Source: Thalassospira profundimaris
GTDB lineage: Bacteria > Pseudomonadota > Alphaproteobacteria > Rhodospirillales > Thalassospiraceae
Assembly: GCF_003326795.1 (NCBI RefSeq)
Contig: NZ_JPWI01000002.1
Location: forward strand, 310,001-374,000
Reading direction: 5' to 3'
Length of the DNA stretch: 64,000 nucleotides
The notes below the pieces were generated by a model. The model saw only the letters and a program-made list of their open reading frames with translations, ran no database searches and was not told where the DNA came from. Positions 7,490 to 17,295 of this stretch are shown piece after piece. The translations under genes and the position numbers were made by a program. Numbering within the stretch: position 1 is the stretch's first letter; every line of letters begins with the position of its first letter.

Positions 7490-9565
7490 CTATTTGCTTT
7501 CCACCCGCCAGCCAAGAAGGCAAATCGCCCCGATCAGCAGGGCAATGATCGGGATCGGCAGCAGGTTGGTGATACCGCCAATCACGGTCTTGTAGCTGTC
7601 GGTTTCAATGAAACCTGCCCAATTGCCACCATGCCAGATGCGATCATCGGGAACATGGCGCAAATCCGGAAGACCGTCTTCGATCCGCCCGATATAACCG
7701 CCATTTTCTGCCACCAGTCCGGCCAGAAGTTCCGGTGTGGAGTTGGTGTTCTGGGTTTCTGCAGTCAAAACATCCCGATCGACATGCAGGGCTGTTTGCT
7801 GGCGTTCATTGCGATCAAGAACGCTGACCCGGATCAGGCCGCGTTCCGCAATCGGCACGACGGCCTGCCACGACTGGTCGGGCAATTGTTCGAAACTGGC
7901 ATTGATCTGCTCGCCGGTTTCCGGATTGATGGCGCTTGCCCTATCCGGTGCTGCTCCGATCTTGCGCCAGTTCAGGATAAGGCTTTGTCCGTCGGCACTG
8001 CGCGACGTCGTAACCGTGTTTTCGTCAAGAGCAGGCTCCTTCATCAGCCAATGTGACAGGCGGCGCAACAGTTCGGCAACCGGACCACCACCGTCATGAC
8101 CCCGTTGCCACAGCCACATCTGGTCGGAACTGAGCATCGCGACCCGGCCTTCCTCAACCCGTTGCAGGGTCAGAAGCGGCATGTCATCAGCCCCGGTCAG
8201 AAGCGTCATGGCATCGGGATCGGAAACCCGTGTTTCGATCTGACGATACCAGCGCCCCCATTTCGGTGGTGTGTTTGGTGATCCGGCAATTGCGGCGGTC
8301 ACCGGATGCAGTCGACCCGCGGCATTCACACGCGGAACAAATGGTTGTTCGACGATGCGACCGGTTGCTTCGGCGGGCATCAGGCTGTTAAGGGCAGTGC
8401 TTGATAGCCCGTCAGGTCCGATATATTCCGGCCCGGCAACCACCAATGCAGCCCCGCCCCAGCGCACAAAATCAACAACCTTTTCCAGATAGTGCGGCGG
8501 CAAAACCCCGCGCATCTGATAGCGGTCAAAAATGATCAGATCGAACTGACGCAGGCGAACTTCAAAAAGATCGCGGATCGGAAACGGGATCAGGGCCAGT
8601 TCATTGATCGGCGTGTCATCGCCTTTTTCGGGTGGACGCAAAATGGTGAAATGCACCAGATCAACACCGGGATCAGCCCGCAAAAGATTGCGCCATGCCC
8701 GTTCGCCCGGATGGGGTTCCCCCGATAGTAGCAAGACCCGCAACCGGTCGCGCACGCCGGTGGTTTCAAGGATCAGGCGATTATTGGTTTTATCGGTTTC
8801 CTCAGGCGCGTCATCCATGCGCAATTCTGCCAGAACCGATCCGGCATGAGGTACGGGAATGCTGACCCGGCTCTGCTCGTTGGCAGGCAGCAAGATTTCA
8901 TTTTCAGTACCGTCTTCAAGCAGCATCCTGACCGGGATGGCGGTACCGGGCGGCAGGTCATGATCAATCGCCTCGATCATGAATTCGGCCTTTTTGCCAA
9001 CAATGCCGTAATCAGCACTTTGGCGAATGACAAGGCGGCGGTCGCGTTCATCGCGCGCGCCGCTGATCAGAACATGCAAAGGTGCACCAAGATCAAGGCG
9101 GGTCGGAACGTCATGGACCTGACCGTCGGTGATCATCATCACCCCGCCCAGGCGTTCACGCGGAATGCCGCCCAGCATCCGATCAAGAACGGCAAACATG
9201 CGTGTGTCTGACTCACCTCTGACATTTTCGAACCGCAACTCGACCGATGGATCATCTGCAAAACGATCCCTGAGTTCGGCGATGGCCTTGTCCGTCTGCT
9301 CTGTCCGGTTGGCAATGCGCTGACTTGCCGATCTGTCGACCAGAACCAGCACAATGTCGCTCAGCTTCTCACTTTCGCGGTCAGTGAATTGCGGTGCCAG
9401 AAGCGCAAGCAGGACAAGCACCATCACCCCCCCGCGCCAGACCGTCCCGCGCAGTCTAAACAGGGTAAACAGAATGATTGCCCCAAGACACAGTACCGCC
9501 AAGCCCTGAAGGATCGTGATATCAAGCAGCGGGGAAATCTGGAGGTTTTGCCAGCCCTGATTCAT
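7490..9565 (-). CDS. Large membrane protein with VWA/glutamine-amidotransferase-like region, last gene of the MoxR operon
   Basis: This 691-residue protein has two N-terminal membrane helices (about residues 14-35 and 41-59) and one C-terminal helix (NLLPIPIIALLIGAICLLGW), so a large central part faces the periplasm. After the second helix comes a VWA-like strand with a DxSxS-type metal site (VLVLVDRSAS). The middle has an amidotransferase-like fold pattern (FDLIIFDRYQMRG, then FVRWGGAALVVAGPEY) without a catalytic cysteine that I can see. It overlaps the DUF4159 gene by four bases (ATGA). Such proteins regularly accompany MoxR, DUF58 and DUF4159 genes; their function is not established. Family assignment beyond this is inference. 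Confidence 0.75.
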   Translation of the reverse strand: MNQGWQNLQISPLLDITILQGLAVLCLGAIILFTLFRLRGTVWRGGVMVLVLLALLAPQFTDRESEKLSDIVLVLVDRSASQRIANRTEQTDKAIAELRDRFADDPSVELRFENVRGESDTRMFAVLDRMLGGIPRERLGGVMMITDGQVHDVPTRLDLGAPLHVLISGARDERDRRLVIRQSADYGIVGKKAEFMIEAIDHDLPPGTAIPVRMLLEDGTENEILLPANEQSRVSIPVPHAGSVLAELRMDDAPEETDKTNNRLILETTGVRDRLRVLLLSGEPHPGERAWRNLLRADPGVDLVHFTILRPPEKGDDTPINELALIPFPIRDLFEVRLRQFDLIIFDRYQMRGVLPPHYLEKVVDFVRWGGAALVVAGPEYIGPDGLSSTALNSLMPAEATGRIVEQPFVPRVNAAGRLHPVTAAIAGSPNTPPKWGRWYRQIETRVSDPDAMTLLTGADDMPLLTLQRVEEGRVAMLSSDQMWLWQRGHDGGGPVAELLRRLSHWLMKEPALDENTVTTSRSADGQSLILNWRKIGAAPDRASAINPETGEQINASFEQLPDQSWQAVVPIAERGLIRVSVLDRNERQQTALHVDRDVLTAETQNTNSTPELLAGLVAENGGYIGRIEDGLPDLRHVPDDRIWHGGNWAGFIETDSYKTVIGGITNLLPIPIIALLIGAICLLGWRVESK

Positions 9566-12276
9566 CGTCCCAGCCTTTCCAGAATGGCTGGAAGGTGGAC
9601 CTGATCGCCCTTGTAACTTCCGGTCAGGGCATACATCACAAGATTGATGCCAAAGCGCACCGCCATTTCGCGCTGACGCGGGGCGATGTCCTCTGAGCGG
9701 ATTTCATCGCGGCCTTCGGGGATCATCCAGGCCGATGCCCAGTCATTGCCACCAAATAAAACCGAGGCAACACCGTCCAGTCGCTGATTGGGGCGAGCAT
9801 CAAGCCAAAGCGGGGCGGAAAACCGGCCATAGGCATGATCAAGCAAATAGAAACTGCGAAACAGAATGTGATCGCCCGGTGCCCGATCAAGAAGCGGAAC
9901 TTCAAGCCCGGCCAGCAAACGGCGCAGGCGGGCTGGCTGAACTTCGCGGTCGCGACTGTCGATCAGGATCATGCCGCCATTATTCAGATAGCGGTTCAAC
10001 CGTTCGCGTGCGCGCTCCGAAAACGCAGCCTGTCCGTCAACAAGTGGCCAATAGATCAGGGGATAGAAACTTAGCTCGTCAGTTTCAGGATCGATCCCAT
10101 CGACTGTATTAAGGTCCGCAGCACTGCGACGGCGCAGATATTCCGTCAAACCGGTCATGCCGGCCTGACTAAGGCGGTCGACCGGTGCCACGCCGGTTTT
10201 CAAATAGGCCAGACGTGGTTGCAGGGCGGCTTCCTGTAGCGAGGCTGCATGACTGCTTCCGGACGATCCCATAAGGATGGCGCTGGTCATCCCCGTAATT
10301 CCGATCACCATCAGGATCGAGGTAAAGGCATTGCTGCGCCGGTTACGTCGTAACGTCACATGATGAATGGCAAGCAGGATCAGCGCATCACACAGCAACA
10401 ACAACAGTGCCCCCAACAGACAAAGGGCTGCCAGATCGACCTGGTCATGACGGGTAATCTGGCGGACACTCACCCCGGATGGCCAGTTGACGGTATTGGC
10501 AACATTGCCAAGGGACGGGCCAAGGTTAAGTGCAACCGCCTGTCCGTTTTCCCCGTAAATACCCGGCGGGTGGCGCGGGTTCGGGGGCGGAAGTGGTGCT
10601 CGCACCGGCAGGATCACCGCATCTGGTTGATGGGTTTGTCCAAACCCGTCCAGAACCGCTTGCGGCGGCAGGCTGGTGCTGAGTTCGGCGTCACTATTGT
10701 TACTTGGGCTGGCAAGAGGCAGGATTTTTTGCCACAGCTCGACAAACAGACCCGACATCGGAAGGTTCGACCAGTCCGCCCAAGGTGTTACATGGAACAG
10801 AACAATACGGCCGGAATTGCGCGTGGCACTGGTGATCAGGGGGGTGCCATCGGTCAGTCGCGCCCAGGTCTTGCTCAGAATATCTGGGTCCGGTTCGGCA
10901 AGAAGCTGGCGGTTAACGGTGATGTCGCCCGGAATGGCAATGCCGTAAAACGGACTGTTATCGGGGAAATCAAGCAGGCGCTTTGGCTTCTCCCATGACA
11001 TGGAACCACCAAAATCGCGGTTGCCCAGACGCAGCGTCACCGGCAAAAATTCATTGCCGATGTCGGTCGAACTGTCACCGGCAAATCGCACCAGCATTCC
11101 GCCGTCATTGACCCAGCGTTCCAGTGCTTCGAACTGGCTGCCAAGACCGGAAATCGGGCCGGTTGCGACCAGAATGTCGACTTTCCTGTCCAGAAGCTGA
11201 CCAAGCGGCGCATAGGTCACATCGGCATAGGGTGAAATGGCACGATCAAGGAAGAAATACTGATCTGACAGAACACCGGGACTGTCACCTGAACTGACAA
11301 TCACGCCAACGCGCCGCTGTTGCCAGCGCGCCCCGGTCTGATACATCGTTGCCGCACTTTCGATACCTTCAACGCCGACAGCCTGAATGGCATTGGCAAT
11401 GTCACTTGGTAAAAAGATGGCGATTTCGCTCTGGTCACTATTGGCGGCAAGTTCGGCAGTATGGCGTAACAGGACGGAACCCCGTTCGCCACGGGCCAGC
11501 AGGTTGATTGTACGCGGATTCTCGTTGCGGTCATGGGCGATGGATACAACCATGCCGGTGCGCGAACGTGTCAGTGATGTGATGGCAATCCGGTCGGTCC
11601 GGGTCGGCGAAATAACGGTGATCGGGGCAATATCCTGAAGGTCTGTGGCAAGTGCGGATTTGCCTGGGCCATCCATATTGTCGGTCAGCCACAGGATACT
11701 TCCGATCGCATTATTCATTTCCGGATTTTCGGAAATCAGATCAGAAAGGGCCGCATAGTCGGAATTCCACGGGCGCGGATGCAGTCGATCAATCAGGTTT
11801 TCAGTATCATGCGGGGAAACCGGGCCAACAAGTTCGGGCAATTTCCATGTCGATGCGCCTGCGGCCTCGGGGGCGGTGCGCGCGACATAGATGGTCCGAA
11901 GGTCAAAGCGCGCCTGATTGGCAATCTGTTGCAAGGCGACGCGATATTGCGACCAGTTGGCAGCACTTTCCCAACCGTTATCGGCAATGATCAGAAGCGC
12001 CCCCTCATTCCGGGCAAAGTCGTTGCGGTTCATCACCGGACGCGCGGCGGCAATGATCAGTAATGTCAGGATAAGACAGCGCAGAATAGTCTGCCAGATC
12101 GGGGCGCGCTGAATATCGCGGCGCTGGCTTTTCAGACCGCGTAATAGCCGTGCGGCCGGAAAGATCACATTCTTTGGCGCACGCGGGGCCGAGCGGATCA
12201 AAAGCCATACAATCGGCAAAACCATCAGGCCAGCCAGCATCGCAGGATAAAGGAATGTGATGGCCGACAGGCTCAT
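9562..12276 (-). CDS. BatA N-terminal / DUF4159 membrane protein
   Basis: This 904-residue protein begins with the BatA-type N-terminal module: two hydrophobic segments around a basic loop (FLYPAMLAGLMVLPIVWLLI, later TILRCLILTLLIIAAARPVM). A long VWA-like periplasmic region follows. Two more membrane helices lie near residues 625-650 and 660-685 (AALCLLGALLLLLCDALILL and ILMVIGITGMTSAILMGSS). The last 210 residues form the DUF4159 domain (LIYWPLVDGQAAFSERARERL and ILIDSRDREVQPARLRRLLAG). It overlaps both neighbours by four bases, implying coupled translation and a fixed ratio. Likely part of a MoxR-driven membrane complex; the biochemical role is unknown. Confidence 0.8.
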   Translation of the reverse strand: MSLSAITFLYPAMLAGLMVLPIVWLLIRSAPRAPKNVIFPAARLLRGLKSQRRDIQRAPIWQTILRCLILTLLIIAAARPVMNRNDFARNEGALLIIADNGWESAANWSQYRVALQQIANQARFDLRTIYVARTAPEAAGASTWKLPELVGPVSPHDTENLIDRLHPRPWNSDYAALSDLISENPEMNNAIGSILWLTDNMDGPGKSALATDLQDIAPITVISPTRTDRIAITSLTRSRTGMVVSIAHDRNENPRTINLLARGERGSVLLRHTAELAANSDQSEIAIFLPSDIANAIQAVGVEGIESAATMYQTGARWQQRRVGVIVSSGDSPGVLSDQYFFLDRAISPYADVTYAPLGQLLDRKVDILVATGPISGLGSQFEALERWVNDGGMLVRFAGDSSTDIGNEFLPVTLRLGNRDFGGSMSWEKPKRLLDFPDNSPFYGIAIPGDITVNRQLLAEPDPDILSKTWARLTDGTPLITSATRNSGRIVLFHVTPWADWSNLPMSGLFVELWQKILPLASPSNNSDAELSTSLPPQAVLDGFGQTHQPDAVILPVRAPLPPPNPRHPPGIYGENGQAVALNLGPSLGNVANTVNWPSGVSVRQITRHDQVDLAALCLLGALLLLLCDALILLAIHHVTLRRNRRSNAFTSILMVIGITGMTSAILMGSSGSSHAASLQEAALQPRLAYLKTGVAPVDRLSQAGMTGLTEYLRRRSAADLNTVDGIDPETDELSFYPLIYWPLVDGQAAFSERARERLNRYLNNGGMILIDSRDREVQPARLRRLLAGLEVPLLDRAPGDHILFRSFYLLDHAYGRFSAPLWLDARPNQRLDGVASVLFGGNDWASAWMIPEGRDEIRSEDIAPRQREMAVRFGINLVMYALTGSYKGDQVHLPAILERLGR

Positions 12277-13226
12277 GACATCTCCTGCTGGTTATGGCGA
12301 TGCAAGTTTGGTCGTCCGCGACCGTTTGATCCGCTTTGATTTTGCCGCTCGCTGAGATGCTGATACAGCGCAAGCAGGGTCGGGCTGGCACTTTCGGACG
12401 TGACATGACGATCATAAAGCCAGTCATTATGACGTGCAGCATCGCGCACTGCTGCGCGCCATTTGCGGGCCCGCTGTTTGAAGCCATCCGCAATGTCTTC
12501 GAACTTTTCGCTGCGATAGATCATCTGATCGTCGGTATCAAACAGATCAACGCGTCCGCGAAATGGCGGGGATATTTCAGCCGGATCAAGAATTTGCACC
12601 AGTGCACCGTCATTCTGATACTGGCCAAGTCGCCGGATGACATTGGTGCTTTTTTCAGCCTGATCGGAAAATTCCAGAAAATCACCCAATAGCAGGACCG
12701 ATTGCTTGCGCCCGGCATGTATGCCGCTTCCTTGTTCGGCGATGCTTTGCGGTGTTGCCAGCATCGCATGGGCCAGCTTTTCAAGATGTTCGGCCGACGT
12801 GATCCGGGTGCGTTCCCCGTCAAAGGTGCCAACGGTCTCGCCATTGCGGATCAAAAGATCGGCCAGCGCGATGGAAATGATCAGGGTGCGCTCGGCCTTG
12901 GACGGAATGGAACTATCGGATGACCAGTACATGGACGGCGAAAGGACAGGCCAGATCCAGTAATTGTGACTGGCTTGCCATTCGGTCTGGCGGATAAAGG
13001 TATGATCGCTGCGTGCGGACCGACGCCAGTCTATCTGGTTGGTTGGGTCGCCGGGAACATAGGGCCGGAATTGCCAGAAATCACTGCCCGGGCCGACCTT
13101 GCGATTGCCATGCAGACCGCTTCGCAAACTGATGGCCGTTCTGCGGGACTCATCAATCAGCTGTGGCAGCCGTGCCGCAAGGGCGCGTGCGGCGGCAACA
13201 TGATCATGCACGGCGGGAACGGCCAA
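12273..13226 (-). CDS. DUF58 domain protein
   Basis: A 317-residue DUF58 protein, a VWA-related family that partners MoxR ATPases. The family signature is clear at residues about 42-72: GSDFWQFRPYVPGDPTNQID followed by WRRSARSD. A VWA-like core follows (ERTLIISIALADLLIRNG, QSVLLLGDFLEFSD). The gene starts right after moxR (no gap) and overlaps the DUF4159 gene by four bases. In the proposed model MoxR remodels or loads metal into the VWA-containing partners; this is an analogy with chelatase-type AAA/VWA pairs and is not shown for this operon. Confidence 0.88.
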   Translation of the reverse strand: MAVPAVHDHVAAARALAARLPQLIDESRRTAISLRSGLHGNRKVGPGSDFWQFRPYVPGDPTNQIDWRRSARSDHTFIRQTEWQASHNYWIWPVLSPSMYWSSDSSIPSKAERTLIISIALADLLIRNGETVGTFDGERTRITSAEHLEKLAHAMLATPQSIAEQGSGIHAGRKQSVLLLGDFLEFSDQAEKSTNVIRRLGQYQNDGALVQILDPAEISPPFRGRVDLFDTDDQMIYRSEKFEDIADGFKQRARKWRAAVRDAARHNDWLYDRHVTSESASPTLLALYQHLSERQNQSGSNGRGRPNLHRHNQQEMS

Positions 13227-14267
13227 TTATGCTTTCTCCTGCAAGTGGGCAAGGGCATCCGTGATCAGGCCTTTGGCAGTGAACCCTTCGGCGCGCGCGC
13301 CATAGGTCAGACCGAAACGATGACGCAGGACGGGGACGGCGAGTTCTTCGATATCCTCAAGCGACGGGGCGAAACGTCCAAACAGCATCGCACGTGCCCG
13401 GCATGCCAGCGAAAGCGCCTGTGCGGCACGCGTCCCCGGACCCCATGCAACATTGTCGCGGATGTCGGAAAGCGATGTGCTTTCCGGGCGGCATTCGCGA
13501 CAGAGTGCAATGATGGTATCAAGCACCCGGTCAGGCATTGGCAGGCGACGGACAAAATCCTGTGCCTCGACCAGATCATCTGCCTGAAGAACCTGACGCG
13601 GACGGGTCGGATACCGCCCGGTGGTTTCGGTTACGATTTTGCGTTCTTCGTCTGCGTCGGGATAGCCAAGGCGCACTTCCAGAAGGAAACGGTCAAGCTG
13701 TGCCTCTGGAAGGGGATATGTCCCTTCCTGTTCCAGCGGGTTCTGGGTTGCGACAACATGGAACGGTTCGGGAAGCTTGTGGCTGTATCCGGCGACGGAT
13801 ACTTCGCGTTCCTGCATCGCCTGAAGCAGGGCGGACTGGGTACGCGGGCTGGCGCGGTTGATCTCGTCAGCCAGCAACAACTGGCAGAAGACCGGACCCT
13901 TGATAAAGCGAAATGCCCGCTTGCCGTCGGCACCTTCTTCAAGGACTTCGGAGCCGAGGATATCGGCCGGCATCAGATCAGGGGTGAACTGAACACGTTT
14001 GTCCAGAAGCCCCAGAACCTTGCCGAGCGTATGGGCAAGCAATGATTTGCCAAGCCCCGGCGCACCGACCATCAGGACGTGACCGCCTGATAAAATACCG
14101 ATAAGTGTTTGCTCTACGGCTTCATTCTGCCCAAATATAACAGATGAAACCATTTTGCGGGCTTCGGCCAGCCGCGCGACACATTCGTCTAAACGAGCGG
14201 CGTCGCGTTCCAGACTGCTATCTTGGGAAAATCCCATTTCTTCGGGGAAACGTGGCGCGTTTGTCAT
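13227..14267 (-). CDS. MoxR-type AAA+ ATPase
   Basis: First gene of a four-gene minus-strand operon. The 346-residue protein has Walker A at residues 68-75 (GAPGLGKS), Walker B near 130 (CQLLLADEINRASPRTQSAL), and sensor 1 (HVVATQNPLEQEGTYPLPEA) with the arginine-finger region following. This is the MoxR branch of AAA+ ATPases, chaperone-like enzymes that act with VWA proteins in metal insertion, cofactor maturation or stress tolerance. It directly abuts the DUF58 gene. A 113-base gap separates it from the divergent DUF1285 gene and must hold both promoters. Confidence 0.93.
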   Translation of the reverse strand: MTNAPRFPEEMGFSQDSSLERDAARLDECVARLAEARKMVSSVIFGQNEAVEQTLIGILSGGHVLMVGAPGLGKSLLAHTLGKVLGLLDKRVQFTPDLMPADILGSEVLEEGADGKRAFRFIKGPVFCQLLLADEINRASPRTQSALLQAMQEREVSVAGYSHKLPEPFHVVATQNPLEQEGTYPLPEAQLDRFLLEVRLGYPDADEERKIVTETTGRYPTRPRQVLQADDLVEAQDFVRRLPMPDRVLDTIIALCRECRPESTSLSDIRDNVAWGPGTRAAQALSLACRARAMLFGRFAPSLEDIEELAVPVLRHRFGLTYGARAEGFTAKGLITDALAHLQEKA

Positions 14268-14380
14268 GATGCGAAACTTTGCTTCCTTTGTTGCAGCATG
14301 GATGCCAGCAGGTTGAAGAGCGCAGATGGATTCACATAAATATTACGGGAAAACGTCTGGCTCAGGATCAACTGTACAGC

Positions 14381-14959
14381 ATGAGTGACAACCAACAAAC
14401 CGTCGATCTTGCCGAAAAATTGTGGTCGCGCCTGCGCGGGCAAAAGCCGGGTAGTGGGCGGCATCCGCAAATCTGCGGCGATATTCCTATGTCTATAGGT
14501 CGGGATGGAACCTGGTTCTATCAAGGTGGCCCGATTGGCCGAATTGAGCTGGTGAAACTTTTTTCTTCCGTCCTGCAACGTGACGATGAAGGCGGCCATT
14601 GGCTGGTGACGCCTGCCGAGATGGCCCGCATCGAGGTTGAAGACGTCGCCTTCATTACCGTCGAGATGCAAAATGAAGGCAGCGGACAGGATCAGATCAT
14701 TCGTTTCCGGACCAATATTGATCAATGGGTGGAACTTGATATGTCCCATCCCTTGCGGGTTGAACATGATCCGGAAACTGACGAACCATCCCCCTATATC
14801 AGCCTCGAACGCGGTCTTGAGGCGCGCCTGAACCGGGCGGTATTTTATCAGCTGGTTGAACTGGCGGACGAAATTATTGAGCCCGAAAGCAATATGTTAC
14901 GTATTGGCGTGTATAGTCATGGACACTTCTTCGAGATTGGCCGGATGGAGGCTGTTTGA
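14381..14959 (+). CDS. DUF1285 domain protein
   Basis: This 192-residue protein of unknown function fits the DUF1285 family. The conserved block CGDIPMSIGRDGTWFYQGGPIG lies near residues 31-52 and is followed by LVTPAEMARIEVEDVAFITV. The start at 14381 (MSDNQQTVDLAEKLW) is preferred over an upstream in-frame ATG at 14279, which would run into the moxR promoter region. No membrane segment or signal peptide. The stop overlaps the start of the NUDIX gene (TGATG), so the two are translationally coupled. In alphaproteobacteria this gene commonly stands beside the NUDIX and CCA-transferase genes. Confidence 0.85.
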   Translation: MSDNQQTVDLAEKLWSRLRGQKPGSGRHPQICGDIPMSIGRDGTWFYQGGPIGRIELVKLFSSVLQRDDEGGHWLVTPAEMARIEVEDVAFITVEMQNEGSGQDQIIRFRTNIDQWVELDMSHPLRVEHDPETDEPSPYISLERGLEARLNRAVFYQLVELADEIIEPESNMLRIGVYSHGHFFEIGRMEAV

Positions 14960-15603
14960 TGAGTCCAGATGATATCATTGCCGCCCTCAGGGCACCCCAG
15001 ACCGACATTTTGCAACGTCGGGGTGATCATGCTGTTGACTATCCGGGGTCGAAATCGCGCGCGCGTGCCTTTGCCGAGGGCGAACTGGTGTCACGGCCTG
15101 CGGCCGTTCTGGTGCCATTGGTAAAACGTGAAGCCGGTTTGCATGTCATTTTAACCCGAAGAACGGATCATCTTAGTGACCATGCCGGGCAAATCAGTTT
15201 TCCCGGTGGCCGTCAGGAAGAAGAGGACGCGACGCTCGAAGAAACCGCCTTGCGTGAGACCGAAGAAGAAATTGGTCTGTCGCGACGGCATGTCGATCTG
15301 GTCGGACGAATTGACGATTATTATACCGTGACCGGATATCAGGTGACCCCGGTGATTGGTCTGGTGACACCCCCCTTTGATCTGTCGCCAGATGACCATG
15401 AAGTGGCCGAGGTTTTTGAAGTACCCCTTAACTTTATCATCGATCCGAGAAACCAGAAGCTCCAGACCGTTACATTCGAGGGAATGCGTCGGCGGTATTT
15501 TGCCATTCCGTACCGGGAATATTACATATGGGGGGCAACAGCCGGAATGCTGGTAAACTTCAGTGAAGTCATCCGCGCCAATACACAGACCTTCCAACCT
15601 TAA
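14959..15603 (+). CDS. NUDIX hydrolase, CoA pyrophosphatase type
   Basis: This NUDIX enzyme resembles NudL/PCD1, which cleaves CoA and acyl-CoA to 4'-phosphopantetheine and 3',5'-ADP. The NUDIX box is intact: GGRQEEEDATLEETALRETEEEIGL, reading GX5EX7REXXEEXG (shown here by its key residues: the leading glycine, the glutamate after five positions, and R-E-T-E-E-E-I-G). The preceding LTRRTDHLSDHAGQISFPGG matches the CoA-specific subfamily signature. Length 214 residues. It overlaps the DUF1285 stop codon by one base. Cytoplasmic. Confidence 0.9.
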   Translation: MSPDDIIAALRAPQTDILQRRGDHAVDYPGSKSRARAFAEGELVSRPAAVLVPLVKREAGLHVILTRRTDHLSDHAGQISFPGGRQEEEDATLEETALRETEEEIGLSRRHVDLVGRIDDYYTVTGYQVTPVIGLVTPPFDLSPDDHEVAEVFEVPLNFIIDPRNQKLQTVTFEGMRRRYFAIPYREYYIWGATAGMLVNFSEVIRANTQTFQP

Positions 15604-15627
15604 ACCAAGTGTCAGGAACTCAGCTTT

Positions 15628-15915
15628 ATGTTGCGACAAATCATCCAGATCGGCCTGCCTCTGATCCTGCCCTTTGTCCTTTACGGGCTGTGGTTGAAAT
15701 GGGCACGCGTCAAGGCGATCCGGGAAGGTCACGACGTTATTCCGCCATGGAATAAAGGTCCCTGGTTGCTGCTGTTCGGGGCCGGTGTTGCACTGACGGC
15801 CGCTATCCTGATTTTCACGGCACTAGGGACTGGCGCACCGCCTGATTCCATCTATCATGCCCCGGTACTGCGTGACGGTGTGGTCGAGCCGGGCTATTTC
15901 GAGCCAAAAAAATAA
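15628..15915 (+). CDS. DUF6111 family small membrane protein
   Basis: A 95-residue protein with two hydrophobic segments: residues 5-24 (IIQIGLPLILPFVLYGLWLK) and about 45-67 (GPWLLLFGAGVALTAAILIF). It has a short conserved-looking C-terminus (YHAPVLRDGVVEPGYFEPKK). It matches my recollection of the DUF6111 family, found in alphaproteobacteria between the NUDIX and CCA-transferase genes. It lies 24 bases after the NUDIX gene and 60 before the CCA gene, within the same apparent operon. Function unknown. Confidence 0.8.
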   Translation: MLRQIIQIGLPLILPFVLYGLWLKWARVKAIREGHDVIPPWNKGPWLLLFGAGVALTAAILIFTALGTGAPPDSIYHAPVLRDGVVEPGYFEPKK

Positions 15916-15975
15916 CCTGGCATGACATATCGAAGTTTATGTTCAGACGGATAAGCGTTTAAGGCCAAGCGTGCA

Positions 15976-17295
15976 ATGACAGCACTCGAACCAACCGGAA
16001 GATTGCAGCCATACGGGATCATGGTTGCCGACGATACCGCCCGCGTGTTTGCCGCCATCGCACAGCATGGTGGCAAGGCGCGCTATGTTGGCGGTATTGT
16101 CCGGGATGCCTTGCTTAAACGCGATCTGGTTGATGTTGATATCGCATGCGACCTTGCACCCGAAGAAACGCAAACTGCGCTGGAAAAGGCGGGTATTCGT
16201 GTCCTGCCGACCGGGCTCAAACACGGGACGATCACGGCGTTAACAGACGCGGGCGCCTATGAAATAACCACCCTGCGTGTTGATGTCGAAACCGATGGAC
16301 GTCATGCCGAGGTGGCTTTTACCGACAGTTGGCTTGCCGATGCCAAGCGCCGCGATTTTACCTTTAATGCAATTTACTGCGACCCTGACGGCACCGTTTA
16401 TGATCCGTTTGACGGGGAAACCGATCTTCGCGAAGGGCGGGTGCGGTTTATCGGTGTGGCGGAAAACCGAATTGCCGAGGATTACCTGCGTATCCTGCGG
16501 TTCTTCCGGTTTCAGGCATGGTTTGGCCGCCCGCCGGTTGATCCTGTCGGGGCAGAGGCCTGTCGCAAGGGGGCGCATGGGCTGATCGATATTTCGGCCG
16601 AGCGTATCCGCGACGAGATATTCAAGTTATTGCGGTCCAGAAGCCCGGCGGGAACCGTCGGGGATATGATCGGCTTTGGCATTCTGCCGGTGATCTTGCC
16701 GCAACTGGCGCGGACGGACTGCCTGCGCATCATGCAATGGCTTGATAGTACAGCCCTTGCTGATCCGGCGATCATGCCTGATCCCTTGCGCCGTCTGGCT
16801 GCATTGTTCCAGACCGGCGATGACGGGACGGATGACAACCTTGCCGCGGCAGAACGGCTTGCGCGTGCGTTGCGTCTTTCCAACGAGCAGACGGACCGGT
16901 TCGCCGCGATGGTGGCACAAGCGCCGCTGATTGATCCCGAAATGTCGGCAGACAATATTCGCCGCGATTTATATCGGATCGGACCGGATGCCTTTCGTGA
17001 TGCTGTTTTGCTGGCCTGGAGCACGCGGGCCGCTGTCCCGCCACGATGTTCGCGGCAGGAAAATGAACAATGGCAAAGCCTGATTGATGCGGCGAGAAAT
17101 TGGCAACCGGTCAAATTGCCGATACAAGGTCGCGACATTCTGGCCGCCGGGTTGGCTCCGGCAGGGCCGAAAATTGGCGAATTGTTGAAACAGGCCGAAG
17201 AATATTGGCTTGATCACGGGTTTGAACCCGATCAGAACGAACTGAAGACTTATATTGTCGGCCTGCTATCGGCTGGCGCACAGGAGACGGAATGA
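15976..17295 (+). CDS. CCA tRNA nucleotidyltransferase (class II)
   Basis: Adds or repairs the 3'-CCA end of tRNAs, or acts as a poly(A) polymerase relative. The head domain shows GGIVRDALLKRDLVDVDIAC near residues 39-58, containing the GG-x-VRD loop and the catalytic DxD. It is followed by TLRVDVETDGRHAEV and the RRDFTFNAIY motif, all standard for the class II enzyme. The neck has the RILRFFRFQAWFG motif. At 439 residues it is of normal length. It lacks an HD domain that I can see. The stop overlaps the next gene by four bases. Confidence 0.93.
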   Translation: MTALEPTGRLQPYGIMVADDTARVFAAIAQHGGKARYVGGIVRDALLKRDLVDVDIACDLAPEETQTALEKAGIRVLPTGLKHGTITALTDAGAYEITTLRVDVETDGRHAEVAFTDSWLADAKRRDFTFNAIYCDPDGTVYDPFDGETDLREGRVRFIGVAENRIAEDYLRILRFFRFQAWFGRPPVDPVGAEACRKGAHGLIDISAERIRDEIFKLLRSRSPAGTVGDMIGFGILPVILPQLARTDCLRIMQWLDSTALADPAIMPDPLRRLAALFQTGDDGTDDNLAAAERLARALRLSNEQTDRFAAMVAQAPLIDPEMSADNIRRDLYRIGPDAFRDAVLLAWSTRAAVPPRCSRQENEQWQSLIDAARNWQPVKLPIQGRDILAAGLAPAGPKIGELLKQAEEYWLDHGFEPDQNELKTYIVGLLSAGAQETE

